Counted from the stretch's first letter, positions 50,130-59,156 are shown. The stretch is 64,000 nucleotides of DNA from Scandinavium sp036495715 (GCA_036495715.1 DASXML010000020.1:8818-72817), one strand, 5' to 3'. A program made the numbers and translations. Notes: a model not told the origin generated them from the sequence alone.

Positions 50130-50609
50130 TCAAGGCGCGCTTATCACCACTGTGACGCGGCGGTTTTCTGCACGCCCCTGAGCGGTCTTATTGCTGGCGA
50201 CGGGGTATTTTTCCCCAAGTCCTTGAGTGGTGAGGTTAGTGCGTGGGATGTGTGCGCCTTGCGCCCAGGCATCGGCCACGCGGTCGGCGCGTTTGAGAGA
50301 CAGAGCTTCATTGTAACCCTTCTCACCATAGTTATCGGTGTGTCCGTCCATGCGGGCGTGCGTCAGGCCGGTCGCCGCAAGACGGGAGGCCATCGTCTGG
50401 ATTTGCTGATGGCTCTCGCTTTTGAGCTGATAGTCGTTGGTATCGAACAGTATTTTGTCTGAAATCCCCAATGACCAGTCGCCCGCGTTTTCACTGAATC
50501 CCCAGGTTTTCATTTCGGCAATTTGTTGCTGCGAGAACTTTCCCTGAGACTGGCAGCCTGCCAGCAGCGACGTCGCCAAAAGCACCGGTGCGATAAAACG
50601 CTTAAGCAT
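50130..50609 (-). CDS. yfiB: YfiB, OmpA-like lipoprotein
   Basis: A 159-aa outer-membrane lipoprotein (lipobox SLLAGC) with an OmpA-like peptidoglycan-binding domain (GHTDNYGEKGYNEALSLKRA). In the YfiBNR system it sequesters YfiR at the outer membrane and so frees DgcN. It lies 17 bp after dgcN. Confidence 0.95.
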   Translation of the reverse strand: MLKRFIAPVLLATSLLAGCQSQGKFSQQQIAEMKTWGFSENAGDWSLGISDKILFDTNDYQLKSESHQQIQTMASRLAATGLTHARMDGHTDNYGEKGYNEALSLKRADRVADAWAQGAHIPRTNLTTQGLGEKYPVASNKTAQGRAENRRVTVVISAP

Positions 50610-50626
50610 GCGGAATTCCTTATAGT

Positions 50627-51847
50627 CTACGAAAGTGTCTTGTAACGCTGATTTTTCATCAGGTACATTTTTTTATCAGCCTGTTCAAGTAGTGCTGCTG
50701 CGGTATCGTAGTCATTGGTTAGCGCATAGCCAATACTCAGGGTGAACGGCGTGGTGTGACCGTTATGCATATCCATGGGCGGTGTAAAGCGTTGCGCCAG
50801 TTCGGCACAAATGCGCTGCACCTGCAGTTCATCACTGATATTGCTGAGCAGAATCGCAAATTCGTCGCCGCCGAGCCGGAATGCGTGATGTTGTTTACCG
50901 CCAAATTCAATAAGGCGCAGCGCGGTTTCAATCAAGACATAGTCACCTGCTGCGTGTCCCCAGGTGTCGTTGATATATTTAAAATCATCGCCATCCATAA
51001 ACAGCAACGCCGAGCCTGATTTCGCCCCGTCGTTATTCATTAATGCGTTGATGTGGTTACGGAACGAAGCCCGATTAGGTAGGCCAGTCAGCGGATCGTG
51101 CATTGCGGTTTTCAGCAGCTGATCGTTTTTAGCCTGTAGCGAACGCTGCCACTGCTCCATCTCGTTCAAGAGGCTGTTGAAGTCTTGGGCGAAACGATGA
51201 AATTCCTCAATGCGTTCTTCGGGTACGCGACGGGAGAAGTTACGATTGATGCGAACGTCATGCGCCACGTCGGTAATATTTTGCAGTGCGCTGACTACGT
51301 CGGCGTGCAGGTGGCGGGAGATTATCATCGCCGCTCCCGTAGCCAATAAGATACAGGTGGTGAGTACGGCGAGCGATGTCCAGATAAAGTGGCTGATAAG
51401 GCTGTCGCGTGCCGTAAGCCTGATTTGGCCAATGGCTTCTCCGTTGTGGAGGACGGGTTGCGTAGTGGGTTGCGGAAACAACCAATGGCTAATCATCAGA
51501 TTAACTCGATCGCTGCTGGCGTCGCTTTGATAGGCCCAATGGGCAAACAGTTGATTACGTTTATCAAAAACATCGGCCTGAGCGAATTGCGCCTGTTTGC
51601 CCAGCGTTGCCAGCGTATCCGTTGCGGCGGTTTTATCGCTGAAAACCAGCGCCGCTTCAATGCTGTGGCTTAGCGTTGCGCCGGTTAGCTCAAGATTTTT
51701 TTGTGCGTATTGTTTGAGTGACACTACGGAAACGACGCACAGCATGAGCCAGACGAGCGTCATCGTAATGACAATGCTGGTCATGTTGATTCGCCGTAAT
51801 GTTCTTTTAAACGTTGGGCGCTGCGCGGTTGAGAGTTCCTTATTCAT
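50627..51847 (-). CDS. dgcN: Diguanylate cyclase DgcN (YfiN)
   Basis: A 406-aa inner-membrane c-di-GMP synthase: helix (about 24-45), periplasmic PAS-like CHASE8 domain, second helix, HAMP, and GGDEF domain with RLGGDEFAIL intact. YfiR inhibits it from the periplasm. In E. coli it also blocks division under envelope stress. The start at 51847 matches the E. coli N-terminus; it overlaps the yfiR stop by 8 bp. Confidence 0.95.
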   Translation of the reverse strand: MNKELSTAQRPTFKRTLRRINMTSIVITMTLVWLMLCVVSVVSLKQYAQKNLELTGATLSHSIEAALVFSDKTAATDTLATLGKQAQFAQADVFDKRNQLFAHWAYQSDASSDRVNLMISHWLFPQPTTQPVLHNGEAIGQIRLTARDSLISHFIWTSLAVLTTCILLATGAAMIISRHLHADVVSALQNITDVAHDVRINRNFSRRVPEERIEEFHRFAQDFNSLLNEMEQWQRSLQAKNDQLLKTAMHDPLTGLPNRASFRNHINALMNNDGAKSGSALLFMDGDDFKYINDTWGHAAGDYVLIETALRLIEFGGKQHHAFRLGGDEFAILLSNISDELQVQRICAELAQRFTPPMDMHNGHTTPFTLSIGYALTNDYDTAAALLEQADKKMYLMKNQRYKTLS

Positions 51848-52370
51848 GTTTTTTATTCCGGGCAAGCATTAACACGTCAGGGTTAACCCTGACGCCGCTT
51901 CGTGAAAGCGCATCAAGGTTGACGGAAAACGAGACTCTCTCAGGAAGCATTTGCAGGCAAAATGCGCTGCCGATAATGCACGCTGCATTTTGTTCTGCGA
52001 GGGTTAACAAGGGGCGAGACGGGAAATGATTAATAATCTGCTGCTGGCGTTCGGGCGTTTCGCTACCGAAATAGAGTGCGTCGCACTGAGCCGTCAATGC
52101 CTCTTGTTCATTTTTCACGACGACTGGGGTGTAGGGACGCGTGGCAGACTCTTCACTACTAAGCCGTGATACATAAGCAGAGCTGGAGAAAATACAGAGC
52201 GTTGGCTTGCCATTGAGTACAGGCCAGTGGGTGTAACTGATGATGCCGGAAACAATATCGCGGACAGCATTATCCTGTCCGGTAGGCGCTGCAAATACCG
52301 GTGTGTCGGTCGTCAGGAATACCAGTGCCAGGGTCAGTTGGCACAAAAAAGATTGCCACCGGGTGCTCAC
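51840..52370 (-). CDS. yfiR: YfiR, periplasmic repressor of DgcN
   Basis: A 176-aa DUF4154 protein with a signal peptide (LALVFLTTDTPVFA) and four cysteines for two disulfides, as in YfiR (LCIFSSS, AQCDALYFG, AACIIGSAFC). Reduction of these in family members releases DgcN. The start is GTG at 52370 with a poor ribosome site. Confidence 0.93.
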   Translation of the reverse strand: MSTRWQSFLCQLTLALVFLTTDTPVFAAPTGQDNAVRDIVSGIISYTHWPVLNGKPTLCIFSSSAYVSRLSSEESATRPYTPVVVKNEQEALTAQCDALYFGSETPERQQQIINHFPSRPLLTLAEQNAACIIGSAFCLQMLPERVSFSVNLDALSRSGVRVNPDVLMLARNKKHE

Positions 52371-52523
52371 TTAAGTTTGCCACACATCCAGAGATAAAAC
52401 ATTCATGTAGATTATGTAAAGACTAACATTATTCACAAAGGCAGTCATTAATGCGCTTAATGAATTCCCTGTGAGCGGTGTTATGTTCTGGCAATAATAT
52501 TTTGAGGCCCGCGAACAACGTGT

Positions 52524-52895
52524 TTAATTGAGTTTGTTAGATTGAGCACCCTCATTCATCCCTTTTTGCCAGGCTTCTCGCAAGGCGGTTGCGTTAGGCG
52601 TGGTGTCGCAACCTTCAGGGTAAATCTTGCCGGACACGCCCCAACCGAAGAGCAAGTGTGCCTGACATATGTCCTGAAGCCCTACGGCATAGCCCTTCAG
52701 ATAGGTTTTGCGATCGACTTTCGCATCGTTCAGGTCATTCGCCAGGCTCTCATCGCTTCTGGCGGTGATGCCGCTACGACCATCGTCTATCCCTTCACCG
52801 TACCAGTCGGTACTGCCTTTAGGTACATCGGCGTAGGGATCAAGCGTGCATCCATTCAATAAAATCAGCAAAAGCGCGCACAAAACTGGCTTCAT
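52524..52895 (-). CDS. yfiL: YfiL, lipoprotein of the DUF2799 type
   Basis: A 123-aa small lipoprotein: signal and lipobox LILLNGC, then a helical part with GYAVGLQDICQAHLLFGWGV. The position between yfiR and aroF matches E. coli yfiL. No known role. Confidence 0.85.
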   Translation of the reverse strand: MKPVLCALLLILLNGCTLDPYADVPKGSTDWYGEGIDDGRSGITARSDESLANDLNDAKVDRKTYLKGYAVGLQDICQAHLLFGWGVSGKIYPEGCDTTPNATALREAWQKGMNEGAQSNKLN

Positions 52896-52948
52896 AAGGT
52901 CCTCCGAATCAGTGCTTTCAGCATAGCGTAGCCGTTGTGTTGTGCGAG

Positions 52949-52966
52949 TGGAATTTTATGTTTACG
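52949..52966. promoter_or_regulatory. Upstream (weak) TyrR box of aroF
   Basis: TGGAAT-N6-TTTACG partly matches the TyrR consensus TGTAAA-N6-TTTACA. E. coli aroF also has more than one box. Confidence 0.55.
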
Positions 52967-53001
52967 GTTTTGTGTGAATTAAATGGCGTAAAAAGGCTTT
53001 G

Positions 53002-53056
53002 TGTAAACATAAATTTACGTATTATGGATTGAAATCTTTACCGCGTGTGATATTGT
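53002..53056 (+). promoter_or_regulatory. aroF promoter with TyrR box
   Basis: TGTAAA-CATAAA-TTTACG (53002-53019) is a near-perfect TyrR box directly upstream of a promoter TTGAAA (53029-53034)-16 bp-TATTGT (53051-53056). With tyrosine, TyrR here would repress aroF-tyrA. Confidence 0.85.
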
Positions 53057-53113
53057 AAGTTCAACCTCACTGAGGAAACCCTTATCGCAAACGAGCTACA
53101 CAGGATCGCCATC

Positions 53114-54184
53114 ATGCAAAAAGACGCGCTGAACAACGTACATATCGCCGACGAACACGTCCTGATCACCCCTGAAGTACTGAAAGCGGAATTCCCGCTG
53201 ACCGTTGCACAGCAGGAGCAGATTGCCCAGTCTCGTCAGACCATTTCCAATATTATTGCCGGACGTGACCCGCGTCTGCTGGTGGTATGTGGTCCGTGCT
53301 CCATCCACGATCCGGAAGCGGCGATTGAATACGCTCATCGTTTTAAAGCCCTTGCCGCAGAGGTCAGCGATAGCCTCTACCTGGTAATGCGTGTCTATTT
53401 TGAAAAACCGCGTACCACCGTCGGCTGGAAAGGGTTGATCAACGATCCGCACATGGATGGCTCGTTTGACGTGGAAGGCGGCCTGAAAATTGCGCGTCGT
53501 CTGCTGGTTGAATTGGTCAGCATGGGCCTGCCGCTGGCGACTGAAGCATTGGATCCGAACAGTCCACAATACCTTGGCGATCTGTTCAGCTGGTCGGCTA
53601 TCGGCGCACGTACCACTGAATCACAGACGCACCGTGAAATGGCGTCAGGACTGTCAATGCCGGTTGGCTTTAAGAATGGCACTGATGGCAGTCTGGCCAC
53701 GGCGATTAACGCGATGCGTGCAGCCGCGATGCCACACCGCTTTGTCGGTATCAATCAGGCCGGTCAGGTGTGTCTGCTGCAAACCCAGGGCAACCCTGAC
53801 GGGCATGTGATCCTGCGTGGCGGTAAAGCGCCTAACTACAGCCCGGCAGATGTGGCGCAGTGTGAGAAAGAGATGGAACAGGCAGGCTTGAAGCCGGCGC
53901 TGATGGTGGATTGTAGCCATGGTAACTCTAACAAAGATTACCGCCGTCAGCCCGCTGTGGCAGAATCGGTTGTCGCTCAGATCAAAGATGGTAATCGTTC
54001 CATTATTGGTCTGATGATTGAAAGTAATATTCATGAAGGTAATCAGTCTTCCGAACAACCGCGTTGCGATATGAAATACGGTGTGTCGGTAACGGATGCC
54101 TGCATTAGCTGGGAAGCGACGGATGCGCTGCTGCGTGAGCTTGATAAAGATTTGCGTGGACAGCTGAAAGCTCGCCTGGCGTAA
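53114..54184 (+). CDS. aroF: DAHP synthase, tyrosine-sensitive AroF
   Basis: First enzyme of the shikimate pathway: condenses PEP and erythrose 4-phosphate. The 356-aa protein shows the class I motifs GPCSIHDPEAA, RVYFEKPRTTVGWKG and DCSHGNSNKDYRRQ. The location before tyrA and the TyrR boxes define it as the tyrosine-regulated isozyme. Confidence 0.98.
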   Translation: MQKDALNNVHIADEHVLITPEVLKAEFPLTVAQQEQIAQSRQTISNIIAGRDPRLLVVCGPCSIHDPEAAIEYAHRFKALAAEVSDSLYLVMRVYFEKPRTTVGWKGLINDPHMDGSFDVEGGLKIARRLLVELVSMGLPLATEALDPNSPQYLGDLFSWSAIGARTTESQTHREMASGLSMPVGFKNGTDGSLATAINAMRAAAMPHRFVGINQAGQVCLLQTQGNPDGHVILRGGKAPNYSPADVAQCEKEMEQAGLKPALMVDCSHGNSNKDYRRQPAVAESVVAQIKDGNRSIIGLMIESNIHEGNQSSEQPRCDMKYGVSVTDACISWEATDALLRELDKDLRGQLKARLA

Positions 54185-54193
54185 GAGGAATTT

Positions 54194-55315
54194 ATGGTTG
54201 CTGAACTGACCGCACTGCGCGATCAAATAGATGAAGTCGATAAGGCGCTGCTGGGGCTACTGGCACGCCGTCTGGAGCTGGTGGCCGGTGTCGGAGAAGT
54301 CAAAAGTAAGTATGGCTTGCCGATTTATGTCCCTGAGCGTGAGGCGTCAATGCTGGCCTCTCGCCGCGAAGAAGCTGCAGCCCTAGGTGTGCCGCCAGAT
54401 CTTATCGAAGACGTCCTGCGTCGGGTAATGCGCGAGTCCTACTCCAGCGAAAACGACAAAGGCTTCAAAACGCTCTGCCCGCAGCTGCGTCCGGTAGTGA
54501 TTGTCGGTGGTGGCGGCCAAATGGGGCGTTTATTTGAGAAAATGCTCACGCTTTCGGGCTATCAGGTGCGGATCCTCGAAAAAGAGGATTGGGCGAAAGC
54601 CGAAGAACTGGTTGCTGATGCCGGGATGGTTATCGTCAGCGTGCCGATTCATGCGACAGCACAGATTATTGAAAAGCTCCCCGCGCTGCCTGTGGATTGT
54701 ATTCTGGTCGATTTGGCCTCTGTAAAAGCGGTGCCGTTGCAGGCGATGCTCGCCGCGCATAACGGGCCAGTGCTGGGCCTTCATCCTATGTTTGGCCCGG
54801 ACAGCGGCAGTCTGGCAAAACAGGTTGTGGTGTACTGCGACGGGCGTCAACCGGAAGCGTACCAATGGTTCCTGGAACAAATTCAGGTCTGGGGCGCGCG
54901 TCTGCATCGTATCAGCGCGGTTGAACACGATCAGAACATGGCGTTCATTCAGGCGTTGCGCCATTTTGCGACTTTTGCTTACGGTCTGCATTTGGCAGAA
55001 GAGAATGTTCAACTGGAACAGTTACTGGCGCTGTCATCACCGATTTACCGTTTGGAACTGGCGATGGTCGGCCGTCTGTTTGCCCAGGATCCACAGCTAT
55101 ACGCAGACATCATTATGTCTTCGCCAAGCAACATTGAGCTTATCAAGCGCTACTACAAACGCTTTGGCGAGGCGATTGGCCTACTGGAACAGGGCGATAA
55201 GCAGGCGTTTATCGACAGCTTCCGCAAAGTTGAGCACTGGTTTGGTGACTACGCCCAGAGTTTCCAGAGCGAAAGCCGGACGCTGTTACGCCAGGCCAAC
55301 GACAGTCGGCAGTAA
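54194..55315 (+). CDS. tyrA: T-protein: chorismate mutase / prephenate dehydrogenase TyrA
   Basis: Bifunctional tyrosine enzyme of 373 aa. Residues 1-90 are an AroQ chorismate mutase (LRDQIDEVDKALLGLLARRL); the rest is an NAD-dependent dehydrogenase with GGGGQMGRLFEKML and HPMFGPDSGS. It lies 9 bp after aroF in one operon. Confidence 0.98.
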   Translation: MVAELTALRDQIDEVDKALLGLLARRLELVAGVGEVKSKYGLPIYVPEREASMLASRREEAAALGVPPDLIEDVLRRVMRESYSSENDKGFKTLCPQLRPVVIVGGGGQMGRLFEKMLTLSGYQVRILEKEDWAKAEELVADAGMVIVSVPIHATAQIIEKLPALPVDCILVDLASVKAVPLQAMLAAHNGPVLGLHPMFGPDSGSLAKQVVVYCDGRQPEAYQWFLEQIQVWGARLHRISAVEHDQNMAFIQALRHFATFAYGLHLAEENVQLEQLLALSSPIYRLELAMVGRLFAQDPQLYADIIMSSPSNIELIKRYYKRFGEAIGLLEQGDKQAFIDSFRKVEHWFGDYAQSFQSESRTLLRQANDSRQ

Positions 55316-55332
55316 CAAATGTGTTTATACTG

Positions 55333-55362
55333 AAAAGCCAGAGGGGAGACCCGCTGGCTTTT
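55333..55362 (+). terminator. Terminator of aroF-tyrA
   Basis: AAAAGCCAG and CTGGCTTTT form a 9-bp stem followed by a long T-run, 18 bp before the next gene's ATG. Confidence 0.92.
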
Positions 55363-55379
55363 TTTATAGGGAAACGACA

Positions 55380-56252
55380 ATGGCACAACCCGAAGTGTTG
55401 TTTGATTACGCCGGTCATTTACCGGAGTGCCCGACATGGAGCGAAGCTGAACAGGCGCTCTATTGGGCTGATATTCTCGAGTATGAAATTCATCGCTACT
55501 GCCTGAACAGCGGCGAACATCAGGTGCTGCAATTTCCCGAAGAGGTTGGCTGTTTCGCGCTGCGGGAAAAGGGCGGATTTATTGTCGCTTTGCGCAGCGC
55601 CATTTGGTTAAGTGATAACCACGGGCTGCTGGTACGTAAAATCTGCGATAACCCGAGTAATCCCCAATTAGCGCGCTTCAACGATGGCGGCACCGATCGT
55701 GATGGCCGTTTTTATGCCGGGACGTTTTGGGGACCAGGGGATTACAACGGCGCACTACTGATGCGCGTGGATAATCAACTTAAACCCAAAGTCATCCAGT
55801 GTGATATTCACGGCGCTAACGGGCTGGCGTTTAGTGCAGATAAAAAGTGGATGTATACGTCGGATACGCCAAATGGCGTTATTTACCGTACGCCGCTGGA
55901 TGAGCAGGGTGAACCCGGCAAGCGGGATATTTTTTGTCAGTTTGGCGCAGGGGAAGGCATTCCTGATGGCGCGGCTATCGACGAAGAAGGCTATTACTGG
56001 ATTGCGATGTTTGATGGATGGCGGGTCGCGCGCTTCTCACCTGATGGTCAACAATTGGCGGAGTACCGTTTGCCGGTGCGCTGCCCGACGATGGTCTGTT
56101 TTGGCGGCCCCGAAATGAAAACGCTGTTTATTACCACCACGCGTGAAAATATGAGCGCCGAAGAGGTTCAAAAACATCCGCTCTCCGGCGCTATCTTCAC
56201 CCTGCCTGTGGATGTGGCGGGTATGAAGAAACGTCCATTTATTGAGGCTTAA
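55380..56252 (+). CDS. SMP-30/gluconolactonase/LRE family protein
   Basis: A 290-aa six-bladed propeller lactonase of the sugar-acid type. Metal and substrate residues of the family are seen in LPECPTW (Glu), ARFNDGGTDRDGRFYAGT (Arg/Asn), GANGLAFS (Asn) and GIPDGAAID (Asp), so it is probably active. The substrate is unknown. It is inserted between tyrA and pheA, which are neighbours in E. coli. AGGGAA precedes the ATG. Its stop overlaps the convergent pheA stop. Confidence 0.92.
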   Translation: MAQPEVLFDYAGHLPECPTWSEAEQALYWADILEYEIHRYCLNSGEHQVLQFPEEVGCFALREKGGFIVALRSAIWLSDNHGLLVRKICDNPSNPQLARFNDGGTDRDGRFYAGTFWGPGDYNGALLMRVDNQLKPKVIQCDIHGANGLAFSADKKWMYTSDTPNGVIYRTPLDEQGEPGKRDIFCQFGAGEGIPDGAAIDEEGYYWIAMFDGWRVARFSPDGQQLAEYRLPVRCPTMVCFGGPEMKTLFITTTRENMSAEEVQKHPLSGAIFTLPVDVAGMKKRPFIEA

Positions 56253-57409
56253 GCCGGGTCGACCGGCACCACGTTTTCACTCGGATAGCAGCCAAGCACT
56301 TTCATGGAGCGGGTGATTTCACCCAGCTCTTTGAGCGCGCGTTGCATCGCATCTGATTCCAGATTGGCCTGCACGTCCAGATAAAACATCTCTTCCCACG
56401 GATTACCGTAAATCGGGCGCGACTCAAGTTTGGTCATGATCAGATTATGATTACGTAATACCAGCAGCGCTTCTACCAACGCACCCGCTTGTTGCCCGGT
56501 TGCCATCAGCAAAGTGGTCTTCGCCGGAACTTGATCGGAAACGTTAACCGCTTTACGGGCCAGTACCACAAAACGAGTGATATTTTGTGTTTGGTTCGCC
56601 AGATTACGTTCCAGAACCTGCAAGCCATACAGGCCGCCCCCGGCTTCGCTACCCAGTGCGGCCACGTGCGGTGAATTGGCTTGTGCCACTTTTTCCATCG
56701 CCGCTGACGTGCTTTCGGTGTACTCAATTTTCCAGTGTGGATAACGATTGAGGAACTGGCTGCATTGTTGGAACGGTTGCGGGTGGCTGTAGACGATTTC
56801 GATTTCATCCAGGCTTGTCGAGCCGGACACCAGAACGCAGTGATCGATAGGAATCGTCATTTCACCGACAATCGACAAGCTGGTGTGCTGCAACAGATCG
56901 TAGACATCGTTAATGGCGCCGGAGCTGGTGTTTTCAATGGGCACGACAGCGTAATCCGCTTGTCCGGTTTCAACCTGATTGAAGATATCAGCGAACTTGG
57001 CGCAGCCGCTTTCAATAAATTGCTCGAAATGCCGGGCGGCGTACTGGCGTGCGGCGAGGTGAGAATAGGAGCCTTTCGGGCCAAGAAATGCCACGCGTGC
57101 GGAATGCGGATTGATTTTGTTCAGATGCTGCTGGAGCAGCGTCTGCTGAGTCAGCACGGAATCTTCAATAATAAGCTGGAACAGGCGAGTGATGTAATGC
57201 GCATCGAGATGATGCGTCTTGCCAAGGGTAATCAAACGTTCCAGCAGATCGCGCTCACGATCGATATCGCGCACCGGGCGATGAGACAGCAATTTGGCTT
57301 TGCCCACTTCAACCGCCAGCCCACGGCGCTCGGCCAACAGCGAGAGCAACTTTTCATCCAGTGCGCTTATCTTATCGCGCAGAGCCAGTAACGGATTTTC
57401 CGCAGTCAT
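56249..57409 (-). CDS. pheA: P-protein: chorismate mutase / prephenate dehydratase PheA
   Basis: Bifunctional phenylalanine enzyme of 386 aa: AroQ mutase (1-95), prephenate dehydratase (VAFLGPKGSYSHLAARQYA, PIENTSSGAIND) and ACT domain with the Phe-binding ESRPIYGNPWEE. Controlled by the pheL attenuator upstream. Confidence 0.98.
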   Translation of the reverse strand: MTAENPLLALRDKISALDEKLLSLLAERRGLAVEVGKAKLLSHRPVRDIDRERDLLERLITLGKTHHLDAHYITRLFQLIIEDSVLTQQTLLQQHLNKINPHSARVAFLGPKGSYSHLAARQYAARHFEQFIESGCAKFADIFNQVETGQADYAVVPIENTSSGAINDVYDLLQHTSLSIVGEMTIPIDHCVLVSGSTSLDEIEIVYSHPQPFQQCSQFLNRYPHWKIEYTESTSAAMEKVAQANSPHVAALGSEAGGGLYGLQVLERNLANQTQNITRFVVLARKAVNVSDQVPAKTTLLMATGQQAGALVEALLVLRNHNLIMTKLESRPIYGNPWEEMFYLDVQANLESDAMQRALKELGEITRSMKVLGCYPSENVVPVDPA

Positions 57410-57434
57410 AATGTCGCCTTTCTTGTTATCAATA

Positions 57435-57463
57435 AAAAAGGCCCCCCGGAGTGGGAGGCCTTA
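57435..57463 (-). terminator. Attenuator terminator of pheLA
   Basis: On the minus strand AAGGCCTCCC...GGGGGGCCTT with a following TTTTTT run, between pheL and pheA. With enough charged tRNA-Phe this forms and stops transcription. Confidence 0.9.
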
Positions 57464-57508
57464 TTGTTCGTCTTCGCATTCTTTATCACACGACGAAACG
57501 CCTCCCAT

Positions 57509-57556
57509 TCAGGGGAAGGTAAAAAAGAATGCGAAGAAGAACGGGACAATTTTCAT
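57509..57556 (-). CDS. pheL: pheA leader peptide PheL
   Basis: A 15-codon ORF reading MKIVPFFFAFFFTFP, with seven Phe codons, matching the E. coli leader peptide except near the start. Ribosome stalling at these codons when Phe-tRNA is short lets pheA be transcribed. Confidence 0.95.
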   Translation of the reverse strand: MKIVPFFFAFFFTFP

Positions 57557-57583
57557 CAGGGTTTCCTTAGAGCGATACCGTTA

Positions 57584-57612
57584 AAGTAACCGTACTGTTT
57601 TCGTGCTGTCAA
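57584..57612 (-). promoter_or_regulatory. pheLA promoter
   Basis: TTGACA and TTACTT are 17 bp apart, about 30 bp before pheL. A good -35 with a poor -10. Confidence 0.75.
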
Positions 57613-57636
57613 CCGTAAAAGCGTCCAGCCACAAAA

Positions 57637-57656
57637 AACGCGCCCGAAGGCGCGTT
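57637..57656 (-). terminator. Terminator of raiA
   Basis: AACGCGCC and GGCGCGTT form an 8-bp stem with a 4-nt loop, followed by TTTTGT on the minus strand. Confidence 0.85.
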
Positions 57657-57678
57657 GGATTAACACAGTTGATAAGGA

Positions 57679-58011
57679 TTACTCTTGTTCAACGAAGTTG
57701 ACGTCTTTCACCGATGCGTTGGCGCGACGTGCTTCCCCTTTGTGTTGCACTTTATTGAGCTGCCTTTCCAGCTTGTTGATCAATTCGTTAATGGCAGTGT
57801 ACATATCTTCATGACGCGCGCTGGCAACCAGGTGACCGTTCGGTGTGTTCATGGTCGCGTCGGCAACAAAACCCTGCGGCTCCTTAGACAGAATGATGTG
57901 TGGATTAATCAGATGAGTTTGCCATTTTTCAAGTTTGGTGAGACGGTCTGCGACGTGCTGGCGGATAGCCGGAGTAATTTCCATTTGTTTACTGGTAATG
58001 TTCATTGTCAT
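57679..58011 (-). CDS. raiA: Ribosome-associated inhibitor RaiA (YfiA)
   Basis: A 110-aa hibernation factor that binds the 30S channel on starvation or cold shock and blocks 100S formation. The HPF fold (MTMNITSKQMEITPAIRQHV) is complete. The acidic C-terminal tail is about three residues shorter than in E. coli. AAGAGG lies before the ATG at 58011. Confidence 0.95.
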   Translation of the reverse strand: MTMNITSKQMEITPAIRQHVADRLTKLEKWQTHLINPHIILSKEPQGFVADATMNTPNGHLVASARHEDMYTAINELINKLERQLNKVQHKGEARRANASVKDVNFVEQE

Positions 58012-58200
58012 AAATTTTACCTCTTGTCTTTCCCGTCTTGGTGAATCCAGCATACCGTTCTCAATGTCAAAATGTGTGATGTAAATCACGTAATTTTGTC
58101 ACTTTTTGTCAGTCAACGTATTTTGTGAGGCAGGACAGGAACAGGGGATTTAATACTTGAGGAATGGGGAAAAGAGAGCCATAGTTGATGGGATGATCTG

Positions 58201-58220
58201 GCGCTAAACCGGTTCAGCGC
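58201..58220. repeat. 20-bp near-perfect palindrome between raiA and bamD
   Basis: GCGCTAAACCGGTTCAGCGC is symmetrical except for one A/C pair. It sits upstream of the bamD terminator and about 190 bp before raiA. Could be a protein-binding site or a small hairpin. Confidence 0.4.
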
Positions 58221-58237
58221 GATAACGAATTCCATAA

Positions 58238-58266
58238 AAAAAGGCAGCCTTATCGGCTGCCTTTTT
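58238..58266. terminator. Terminator of bamD
   Basis: AAAAAGGCAGCC and GGCTGCCTTTTT form a 12-bp stem with A/T tracts; it works in both directions in principle. Confidence 0.92.
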
Positions 58267-58281
58267 CGCTATCAGGAACAA

Positions 58282-59025
58282 TCAGCTGCTGGTTTTGCTG
58301 TTGTTGGCGGCAATGATTTTCGCCACTTTGTCAGCCTGTGCGGTCATTTGCATTTCGCGGTAGGCTTTTTCCATTTTCGGCAGCGCATCGCGGGTGGCTT
58401 GCGTATCCGGGAAATCACGGAGCATGCCATCAACGCGGTTAACCACCGCGACCCATGCGCCACGATCGACATAGTAATCCACCACCGACAGCTCATATTT
58501 AGCCAGACGGTCCTTCAGGAATACCATGCGCTTGTAGGCATCGGAAGAGTACTGACTCTGCGGATAACCGCGAACCAGTTTGGAGAAGTCGGTAAACGCA
58601 TCGCGGGCGTGCTGCGGATCGCGGTCAGAGCGGTCAACGCCGAAGAAGCCCTGCAGGGCGCTGTCATCCAGGGCCATATTGGTCAGGCCACGCATATAGA
58701 TGACGTAATCAATGTTCGGATGAGTTGGGTTGAGACGCATGAAGCGGTCGATAGCGGCCTGAGCCAGCGGCAGATCGGCGTTTTTGTAGTACGCATAAAT
58801 CAAGTCGAGCTGAACCTGCTGAGAATACGGGCCAAACGGATAGCGGTTATCGAGCGCTTCCAGTTGCGTTATCGCCTGTTTCCAGTTACCGTCCTGCAAC
58901 TTTTGTTGAGCAGTCGCGTAGATTTCATTTGGCGGGTTATCAGGCACCTCTTCCTTTGAACCGGAGCAACCCGCCAAAGCCAGGCTCAGTGTGGCAATGG
59001 CCACCAGGTATTTCATGCGCGTCAT
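58282..59025 (-). CDS. bamD: Outer-membrane assembly lipoprotein BamD
   Basis: Essential BAM complex lipoprotein (247 aa) with lipobox LALAGC and five TPR-like repeats (for example YATAQQKLQDGNWKQAITQL). Divergent from rluD. Confidence 0.97.
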   Translation of the reverse strand: MTRMKYLVAIATLSLALAGCSGSKEEVPDNPPNEIYATAQQKLQDGNWKQAITQLEALDNRYPFGPYSQQVQLDLIYAYYKNADLPLAQAAIDRFMRLNPTHPNIDYVIYMRGLTNMALDDSALQGFFGVDRSDRDPQHARDAFTDFSKLVRGYPQSQYSSDAYKRMVFLKDRLAKYELSVVDYYVDRGAWVAVVNRVDGMLRDFPDTQATRDALPKMEKAYREMQMTAQADKVAKIIAANNSKTSS

Positions 59026-59156
59026 GACGTTTTGACTTTCCTCAGAATGTTTATGCGGGAGATTATCAGTCCTGCTCCCGATTAAGACCAGCTACAATAG
59101 CACACTATATTATACGGCGAAGCCGTAAAACCCAACGTTAAACGAAGAAGCTGTTT

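Noticed and set aside
54530..55012. 160-codon minus-strand ORF over tyrA
   Set aside because: Antisense shadow of a conserved gene with no homology signal.
54792..55379. N-terminal extension of the SMP-30 gene reading through tyrA
   Set aside because: The frame is open by chance; the real start is the ATG at 55380 with AGGGAA upstream, after the tyrA terminator.
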